DNA of 5,603 nt from an uncultured bacterium. Its GTDB lineage: Bacteria; Bacillota; Clostridia; Lachnospirales; Lachnospiraceae. Numbering within the stretch: the stretch's first letter is position 1; every line of letters begins with the position of its first letter. Below the pieces are notes generated by a model. The model had not been told where the DNA came from. It saw only the letters and a program-made list of their open reading frames with translations, and searched no databases. The position numbers and the translations under genes were made by a program. This document shows, piece after piece, positions 1 through 4,112 of the stretch. Location of the stretch: NCBI GenBank assembly GCA_947086625.1, contig CAMTZV010000132.1, forward strand, positions 1-5,603. The letters run 5' to 3'.

Positions 1-407
1 AGCGCTACGGGGCGTGGATTGCCGGGAGAAAGGCGGATGCGCCGCAGCATTTCGAATTTGCTCCGAATACGGTCTCCTTTGCGGTTTCGGCGGATAGACG
101 GAAGCTCATATGCCTTTCCATCCCCTTTGCAAAAGGGTGGCGCGCATTCGTGGACGGTGAGGAGGCGCCGCTTATGCGGGCGAACGTCCAGTATATGGCG
201 CTCGCGCTGGATGCGGGAGAGCATGAGATCCGGCTGGCCTATGCGACCCCGCTGCTGCGGGAGGGCGCGTGCATTTCGGCGCTTGCCGCCGCAGCGCTCG
301 CCGCGGCGGCGCTCATCCGCAAACGAAAGGCGGGAGGGGCGGGCGAAAAAGCGCACGCCGGAGGGAAAGCGGATTACACGGAAGAAATTTACAGAATTTA
401 CAGATAG
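1..407 (+). CDS. YfhO-family membrane protein (GT-C-like glycosyltransferase), C-terminal fragment
   Basis: This is the 3' end of a gene that begins left of the window; the reading frame is open from position 3 to a TAG at 405-407, giving 134 residues. The visible part has the typical end of YfhO proteins: an extracytoplasmic beta-rich segment with SIPFAKGWRAFVDGEE (residues 39-54), then LDAGEHEIRLAY (69-80), then a last membrane helix rich in Ala (about 88-105) and a basic cytoplasmic tail starting RKRK. YfhO proteins are large multi-pass proteins; in Bacillus subtilis YfhO transfers a sugar from a lipid carrier onto lipoteichoic acid. The catalytic N-terminal part is not visible, so activity cannot be judged. 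Its stop codon overlaps the ribosome binding site of the next gene, so the two are surely co-transcribed and probably translationally coupled. A GTG at 150 is an internal valine, not a start. The family call is firm; the acceptor is unknown. Confidence 0.85.
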   Translation, partial: RYGAWIAGRKADAPQHFEFAPNTVSFAVSADRRKLICLSIPFAKGWRAFVDGEEAPLMRANVQYMALALDAGEHEIRLAYATPLLREGACISALAAAALAAAALIRKRKAGGAGEKAHAGGKADYTEEIYRIYR

Positions 408-412
408 GAGGA
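406..412 (+). promoter_or_regulatory. Ribosome binding site of the GtrB-like gene, overlapping the yfhO stop
   Basis: The run AGGAGGA starts inside the TAG stop of the upstream gene and lies 7 nt before the ATG at 420. The arrangement stop/AGGAGG/GGCAAA/ATG recurs almost unchanged at two later points of this operon (1365 and 1451). This fixes the start of the glycosyltransferase and suggests translational coupling. Confidence 0.8.
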
Positions 413-419
413 AGGCAAA

Positions 420-1364
420 ATGCTGTTGTCGCTTGTAATTCCATGCTATAACGAGGAGGAATCCCTGCCTGTTTTTTACCGGGAGGTGACGCGCGTCATG
501 CGGGGCATGGACTGTGAGTACGAGCTGTTGTTTGTGAACGACGGCTCGAGGGACGGGACGCTTGCGGTCTTAAAGGAGCTGGCAGAGCGGGACGGGCATG
601 TCGTCTATCTGTCGTTTTCCCGCAATTTCGGAAAGGAAGCGGCGATGTATGCGGGCTTTTGTAACGCGCGCGGAGACTACGCGGCTGTCATGGACGCCGA
701 TCTGCAGGATCCGCCGTCCCTGCTGCCGGAGATGCTTGCTATTTTGCAGGGCGGGGAGTATGACAGCGTGGCAACCAGACGCGCGGACCGCAGCGGGGAG
801 CCGCCCGTCAGAAGCTATTTTGCAAAGAAATTTTACCGCATCATCAACCGGATCTCGGATGCGGATATTGTGGACGGCGCGCGCGATTTTCGCCTGATGA
901 AGCGGGAGATGGTGGACGTCATCGTCTCGATGGGCGAGAACAACCGTTTTTCCAAGGGGATCTTCGGATGGATCGGCTTTCAGACGTATTGGATGCCTTA
1001 CGAAAACGTGGAGCGGGTCGCGGGGGAGACGAAGTGGAATTTCTGGAAATTGTTCCACTACGCCGTCGACGGGATCATCAATTTCTCGCAGACGCCGCTT
1101 TGCATCGCCTCGTGGTTCGGCATTTTCATGACGTGCTTTGCGTTTTTGATGATGGTTTTTATCGTCGTGCGATGGCTGATTTTCAGCGATCCCGTGGCCG
1201 GGTGGACGTCCACGGTCTGTATCATCATCTTTATCGGCGGCATCCAGCTCTTCTGCCTCGGGATCATGGGGCAGTACATCGCCAAGACGTACATGGAGGC
1301 GAAGCACCGCCCGCATTTCATTATCTCGGAGACGAACGGGGACGGCATCAAAAAGGTTAGATGA
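420..1364 (+). CDS. GtrB/CsbB-like polyprenyl-phosphate glycosyltransferase (GT2 family)
   Basis: A 314-residue membrane-bound family 2 glycosyltransferase that should transfer a sugar from a nucleotide donor to undecaprenyl phosphate on the cytoplasmic side. The GT-A domain covers about residues 1-220: SLVIPCYNEEES (4-15) at the nucleotide-binding start, FVNDGSRDGT (38-47) with the donor-binding Asp, FSRNFGKEAAMYAGF (66-80), and the metal-binding MDADLQDPP (91-99). A juxtamembrane stretch ERVAGETKWNFWKL (198-211) is typical of the GtrB/DPM1-like subgroup. Two membrane helices follow (about 229-254 and 264-288) and a short tail with KHRPHF. Length and two-helix end match GtrB, CsbB and YkoT-type enzymes. 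The ATG at 420 has a clear AGGAGG. Gene order with yfhO before and gtrA after matches the three-component glycosylation systems. The sugar (glucose, GlcNAc or other) cannot be read from the sequence. All motifs look intact. Confidence 0.94.
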   Translation: MLLSLVIPCYNEEESLPVFYREVTRVMRGMDCEYELLFVNDGSRDGTLAVLKELAERDGHVVYLSFSRNFGKEAAMYAGFCNARGDYAAVMDADLQDPPSLLPEMLAILQGGEYDSVATRRADRSGEPPVRSYFAKKFYRIINRISDADIVDGARDFRLMKREMVDVIVSMGENNRFSKGIFGWIGFQTYWMPYENVERVAGETKWNFWKLFHYAVDGIINFSQTPLCIASWFGIFMTCFAFLMMVFIVVRWLIFSDPVAGWTSTVCIIIFIGGIQLFCLGIMGQYIAKTYMEAKHRPHFIISETNGDGIKKVR

Positions 1365-1451
1365 GGAGGAAGGCAAATGCGAAGCATTTTTAAGATGCCT
1401 TCCGACGACATGCCCGCGAGCGGAGGTGAACGGGCGTTACATTGTGAATGA
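1365..1451 (+). other. Micro-ORF (24 codons) in the gtrB-gtrA spacer, with its own ribosome binding site
   Basis: Directly after the TGA of the glycosyltransferase comes GGAGGAAGGCAA and an ATG at 1377, opening a frame of 24 codons that ends with TGA at 1449-1451. That stop overlaps both an ATG at 1448 and the AGGAGG of the next gene. The encoded peptide begins MRSIFKMPSDDMPAS and ends in Cys-Glu; it is hydrophilic, without a signal peptide or membrane segment, and I do not recognise it. The spacing is what one expects of a translated coupling or leader cistron. The peptide may have no function of its own, and the stretch could be the trace of a duplication (see the direct repeat). Interval includes the ribosome binding site; the coding part would be 1377-1451. 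Confidence 0.4.
1368..1403 (+). promoter_or_regulatory. Hairpin enclosing the micro-ORF ribosome binding site and start
   Basis: GGAAGGCA (1368-1375) is the exact reverse complement of TGCCTTCC (1396-1403). Inside it, AATGC (1376-1380) pairs with GCATT (1384-1388) around a GAA loop, leaving a 3'-side bulge of 7 nt (1389-1395). If it forms in the mRNA, the ATG at 1377-1379 and half of the ribosome binding site are base-paired. It has no following U-run, so it is not a terminator. A second, weaker stem follows at 1412-1435 (GCCCG with CGGGC), with GGAGGTGA in its loop. A regulatory role is inferred. Confidence 0.5.
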
Positions 1452-1462
1452 GGAGGGCAAAA

Positions 1463-1927
1463 ATGAACAAGCAGAGCGTGAGAAAACAATCCGGATGGAT
1501 CCAGTTTATCAAATTTGGAATGGTGGGGATCAGTAACACGGCGGTGAATTATGGGATTTATCTGCTGTCGCTGGGCGCGCTTGAGTCCGTGAGGGGCGCG
1601 CGTCGGTTTGACTATCTCATCGCGCAGATGATCGCGTTTGTGCTCAGCGTCCTGTGGTCCTTTTTCTGGAATTACAAGTATGTTTTTACGGATCAGGCAA
1701 AACGGGGGAAGGCGGACTGGAAAACGGCCGGCCGGCAGCTTTTGAGGGCCTACGCGTCCTACTCGTTTACCGGTATTTTCCTGAACAGCTTTTTATTACT
1801 GGTTGAGGTAGATGCACTGGGCATGTCGAAGGCGGTTGCGCCGCTGGTCAATCTTTGTATTTCTGTTCCGGTTAATTTTTGGCTGAATAAGTATTGGACG
1901 TTTGGGGGAAAGGCTTTAAAATCTTAA
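1463..1927 (+). CDS. GtrA/GtcA-family small membrane protein (putative lipid-linked sugar flippase)
   Basis: A 154-residue integral membrane protein of the GtrA family (the usual size is about 120-160). Four membrane helices can be read at about residues 14-37, 52-75, 96-115 and 125-143. Family marks are IQFIKFGMVGISNTAVNYGIY (13-33), LSVLWSFFWNYKYVF (61-75) and PVNFWLNKYWTF (136-147). Members are thought to carry undecaprenyl-phosphate-linked sugars across the membrane; in Bacillus and Listeria GtcA acts with a GtrB-like enzyme and an external transferase. I chose the ATG at 1463 because AGGAGG (1451-1456) lies 6 nt before it; the in-frame ATG at 1448 overlaps the micro-ORF stop as ATGA but has no well-spaced binding site. 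It is the last gene of the + operon. The family call is firm; the sugar carried is unknown. Confidence 0.9.
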   Translation: MNKQSVRKQSGWIQFIKFGMVGISNTAVNYGIYLLSLGALESVRGARRFDYLIAQMIAFVLSVLWSFFWNYKYVFTDQAKRGKADWKTAGRQLLRAYASYSFTGIFLNSFLLLVEVDALGMSKAVAPLVNLCISVPVNFWLNKYWTFGGKALKS

Positions 1928-2166
1928 TATTATCTGCACAAAATGAGTGTTCAATACGTAGATTTCAAATATCTCTGTTTCAGTTATGGTGTGTAGTATA
2001 GACCAGCGGAGCGGGAAAAGTAAAGTTAAAAATTTTGCGAAAAGATGTAAACGGGTCGGGAAAACCGGACATTTGGAGATGTAAAAGCAAGAAAATAAAA
2101 GCCCCCGACGTATTATACATGTGCAATACGTCGGGGGTGAAAAAATGAAATGAAAACTGCCTGATC
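1928..2166. other. Convergent intergenic spacer, AT-rich
   Basis: This spacer separates the ends of two converging transcription units and is clearly richer in A and T than the flanking genes. Apart from the terminator hairpin at 2102-2137 and the first copy of a 19-nt duplication at its right end, I see no gene, no RNA gene and no convincing promoter. I find no rho-independent terminator pointing in the + direction after gtrA. Confidence 0.6.
2091..2137 (-). terminator. Rho-independent terminator of the ligase transcript
   Basis: CCCCCGACGTATT (2102-2114) pairs perfectly over 13 bp with 2125-2137, with a 10-nt loop. On the - strand the stem is followed by CTTTTATTTTC (2101-2091), a good U-tract. 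On the + strand the stem is followed by TGAAAAAATG, so it should work in one direction only, ending the transcript of the O-antigen ligase-like gene about 30 nt after its stop codon. Confidence 0.9.
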
Positions 2167-2195
2167 TTATGACTGATGCCTGAGCTTATGATTGA
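2158..2195. repeat. 19-nt tandem duplication across the ligase stop codon
   Basis: TGCCTGATCTTATGACTGA (2158-2176) is followed at once by TGCCTGAGCTTATGATTGA (2177-2195), 17 of 19 bases identical. The left copy holds the stop codon of the - strand gene (TTA at 2167-2169). Because 19 is not a multiple of three, the duplication shifts frame between copies and has set the present C-terminus. Confidence 0.75.
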
Positions 2196-3939
2196 TACCG
2201 ATCCCGACTCCCATCATCGCCCAGTAGAGCGGCGAGACGGTGATCGTCGAATCGTTTGCAAGGCCGGAGATCATATAGCCTGCCGTGCCGAGCATCGCCG
2301 CAAAGCCTGTGAGGACAAGCGGATTGTCAAACCGCTGCCGGAAATAGAGCCGCAGGCTGGATACGAAATACCACAGATAGAAAACAAGGAAGCAGATCAG
2401 GGAGAGTACGCCGGTCTGCACCGCGATCTGTAAATACAGGTTGTGCGGCCTTGTGACAAACATGTTGTCATACCCGTTGTTGTAGCGATCCACGAAATCT
2501 CCGTTCGGGAATTCAAAGACGAAGGTATCCGCGCCGGAGCCGAACAGGATAAAATTTTTCAAAACAGCGATCGTCTTGTTCCAGAGAAACCCGCGCCCGT
2601 TGCCGAGAGAACTCTTGTCTACGAGTGGCCCGAAATCAGCCGAGACGTTTTCCTCCGTCAGCTTTGTCAGCGAGCCGATGCCGGAATAATGGTAATAGGT
2701 GCCGTCCTCCGTCATCTGGTCGGTAAAGGTCCATCCTTTGTCGTCGATCCACACCGTGAACCCGTACGCGCCCGTCTCCTCGGAGAGCAGCGCCGGCCTG
2801 ATTGCGATTCCGGAAAAGCGCTCGTCGGTGAGTAGAAAGCACTGGTCGCCAAATTGTTCCGAGTAGGCATAGGTTGCGCCGACCTCCTGCCCGGTCTGGT
2901 CCGAGACGTGGAACTCGATGGACGCGTCGACGACCGGCATGCTGATGTTGAGCACATTTCCCCGGTAACCGATCTCCACATGATCGTCGCGGGTAAAGAT
3001 GTGGTCGATGTCCTTTTTCTCCGTGTCCGAGGCTTTGATATAGGCGCTAACGCGGGGCATGACAGCAGCCAGTGCGCATACGATGGCTGCCGCGGCGGCA
3101 GCTGCCAGCAGGAGGCGTCTCTTTTTCGTCCCCGCAGCCCGGAAAAGAAAGAACAGGGCCGCAAACACAGCGACGGCCGCCAGCGCGACGATACCGGCGG
3201 AGGATTCGGCGCCGATGATCGAGATCAGGAATGCGGCCAGCAGGAGGGCGGAGGCTGCCCGTACCCTGAAGTCTTTGTAAAACAACAGGAACAGCACAAA
3301 GAGCGGCAGGAACAGGAGCGTATAAAATCCCACGTAGTTGATGTTGTAAAAGGACCCGTATACAAGCCCCGGCCGGAAGGCAAAGGTGATGTTATCCCCC
3401 TGATAGATCAGGCGGTAGATATCGATCTTAAAAAACTGCAGGACGCAGATCAGACCGACACATGCCGCGCCGGCATAGATGAGCCGGACAACCGGCATCT
3501 CACAATCGAGATACACGACCACATAATAGCAGTAGACGGCGGCAGTGACGTATGCGATGAGGTTCCAGACGGTCTCAAACTGGTCCGGCACGCCGTGTGT
3601 GCAGAAGTAGGAGTGCTCCGAAAAAAGCGAGGAGAGCACGGCAAGCGTGAGGTATGCAAGGATCGGCAGAAAGATCCTCGTATCGGGGTGAAGCAGGGTT
3701 TCCTTCCGCTTCACTTTGCTCACCTGCCAGAGCAGCAAAAGCAGCATAAGGGCTCCCATTGCAGTCACGAGCATCGATTTGTAGAAAAGGAAAAAATCCG
3801 CGATTGCCGTCTCTCTGGAGTACCACGGGTATTCCAGAAACGGGTTTGCGAACGCCTTCATCCTGACGACGAGCGGGATGACGACGATCCAGACGGCCAA
3901 TGGGATGCAGCAGATGTGTTTTTGTGTAAGCTTTTTCAT
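2167..3939 (-). CDS. O-antigen ligase/polymerase-family (Wzy_C) membrane protein with large external loop
   Basis: A 590-residue multi-pass membrane protein of the WaaL/Wzy type, which transfers or polymerises lipid-linked glycans on the outer face of the membrane. Helices lie at about residues 10-26, 54-72, 88-106, 125-144, 152-171, 200-221, 228-267 (two), 275-294, 509-528, 540-560 and 568-583. Family marks are GSFYNINYVGFY (195-206, the usual N-x-N-Y motif), RGFLW (449-453) with FGSGADTF (466-473), and RPHNLYLQIAVQTG (497-510), which carries the conserved His. The external loop (about 295-508) is much longer than usual: an extra beta-rich stretch of about 135 residues (305-440) precedes the RG motif, so the protein exceeds the usual 400-450 residues. 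The frame runs open to 4158, but the ATG at 3939 has AAAGGAG (3950-3956) 10 nt upstream and opens with a basic N-terminus and first helix, while upstream codons fall in hairpins. It follows a surface-protein gene on the same strand. Glycan and acceptor are unknown. Confidence 0.88.
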   Translation of the reverse strand: MKKLTQKHICCIPLAVWIVVIPLVVRMKAFANPFLEYPWYSRETAIADFFLFYKSMLVTAMGALMLLLLLWQVSKVKRKETLLHPDTRIFLPILAYLTLAVLSSLFSEHSYFCTHGVPDQFETVWNLIAYVTAAVYCYYVVVYLDCEMPVVRLIYAGAACVGLICVLQFFKIDIYRLIYQGDNITFAFRPGLVYGSFYNINYVGFYTLLFLPLFVLFLLFYKDFRVRAASALLLAAFLISIIGAESSAGIVALAAVAVFAALFFLFRAAGTKKRRLLLAAAAAAAIVCALAAVMPRVSAYIKASDTEKKDIDHIFTRDDHVEIGYRGNVLNISMPVVDASIEFHVSDQTGQEVGATYAYSEQFGDQCFLLTDERFSGIAIRPALLSEETGAYGFTVWIDDKGWTFTDQMTEDGTYYHYSGIGSLTKLTEENVSADFGPLVDKSSLGNGRGFLWNKTIAVLKNFILFGSGADTFVFEFPNGDFVDRYNNGYDNMFVTRPHNLYLQIAVQTGVLSLICFLVFYLWYFVSSLRLYFRQRFDNPLVLTGFAAMLGTAGYMISGLANDSTITVSPLYWAMMGVGIGINHKLRHQS

Positions 3940-3949
3940 GGGTGCGTTG

Positions 3950-3962
3950 CTCCTTTCCTCCT
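3950..3962 (-). promoter_or_regulatory. Double ribosome binding site before the ligase start
   Basis: On the - strand two purine runs, AGGAGG (3962-3957) and AAAGGAG (3956-3950), sit end to end, the second 10 nt from the ATG at 3939. They decide the start of the ligase at 3939 instead of the longer open frame to 4158. Confidence 0.75.
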
Positions 3963-4000
3963 GCGTGCTCCGCCTGTCGGGCGGGGGCTTTGGGGCTGCA

Positions 4001-4035
4001 CAGAAATGGCTTGTGCCGTGCACAGGCCATTTCTG
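4001..4035. repeat. Long inverted repeat (35 nt, loop of 3)
   Basis: CAGAAATGGC (4001-4010) pairs with GCCATTTCTG (4026-4035), then TGTGC (4012-4016) with GCACA (4020-4024). The one imperfect pair (4011 with 4025) is a G-U wobble in + strand RNA but an A-C mismatch in - strand RNA. Further out, GGGGCTTTG (3984-3992) can pair with CAAAG-T-CCCC (4036-4045). It could be a REP-like or small mobile palindrome. Confidence 0.65.
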
Positions 4036-4112
4036 CAAAGTCCCCTGCATTTGAAATGCAGGAACCCCGGAAACCCGGGGCTCCTGCGTCTGCCGTTTTG
4101 ACGGCTGTTGTC

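Larger units (their letters stand above)
1361..1472 (+). repeat. Imperfect direct repeat of the translation-start region (copies 1361-1385 and 1448-1472)
   Basis: Both copies begin ATGAGGAGG, continue through GGCAAA or GGGCAAAAA to an ATG or AATG, and end in AAGC. Copy one overlaps the stop of the glycosyltransferase, copy two the stop of the micro-ORF and the true start of gtrA. They lie 87 nt apart, so recombination between them would remove the micro-ORF and join the two genes directly. A shorter relative (AGGAGGAAGGCAAAATG) is at 406-422. Confidence 0.55.
3940..4112 (-). promoter_or_regulatory. Hairpin-rich spacer between surface-protein gene and ligase gene
   Basis: This 173-nt spacer is GC-rich and made almost wholly of inverted repeats. 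From the surface gene side: GCCGT/ACGGC (4092-4105); a 13-bp stem at 4058-4087 closed by CCCCGG/CCGGGG; CCTGCAT/ATGCAGG (4044-4062), which shares bases with the previous stem so the two exclude each other; a 35-nt near-palindrome at 4001-4035 with 16 paired positions; and CCGCC/GGCGG (3970-3984) just before the ribosome binding site. None is followed by a U-tract on the - strand, and I see no convincing promoter, so the ligase is probably read through from the surface-protein gene. A role in attenuation, RNA processing or stability is inferred. Confidence 0.6.

Noticed and set aside
284..311. GC-rich inverted repeat in yfhO (GCCGCCGC with GCGGCGGC)
   Set aside because: It lies in codons for an Ala-rich membrane helix in a GC-rich gene, so composition explains it.
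19..438. 139-codon + strand frame overlapping the yfhO end
   Set aside because: The product is an Arg/Ser-rich low-complexity shadow; the other frame encodes the conserved YfhO ending.
570..1376. Long open frame on the - strand (268 codons) opposite the GT2 gene
   Set aside because: The product is charged, Arg/Asp/His/Pro-rich and without motifs; the + strand has all GT2 motifs and a good ribosome binding site.
1448..1462. Upstream in-frame start of gtrA at 1448
   Set aside because: The only SD-like run before it (GGAGGTGA, 1422-1429) is 18 nt away, while the ATG at 1463 has AGGAGG at ideal spacing; the upstream codons are the binding site itself.
2018..2057. Possible - strand promoter (TTTACA, 17 nt, TAACTT) in the convergent spacer
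   Set aside because: The -10 match is weak in an AT-rich stretch, and there is no gene downstream on that strand in the window, only antisense to gtrA.
2052..2072. Possible hairpin GTCGGG-AAAA-CCGGAC after gtrA
   Set aside because: The stem has an internal mismatch, leaving about three pairs on each side, and no U-run follows; it is not a supportable terminator for the + operon.
2854..4101. Long open frame on the + strand (415 codons) opposite the ligase gene
   Set aside because: It lies in exact antisense register to the ligase, has a hydrophilic Asp/Arg/Gly/His-rich product typical of a shadow of GC-rich coding sequence, and has no family motifs. The - strand frame has clear Wzy_C motifs.
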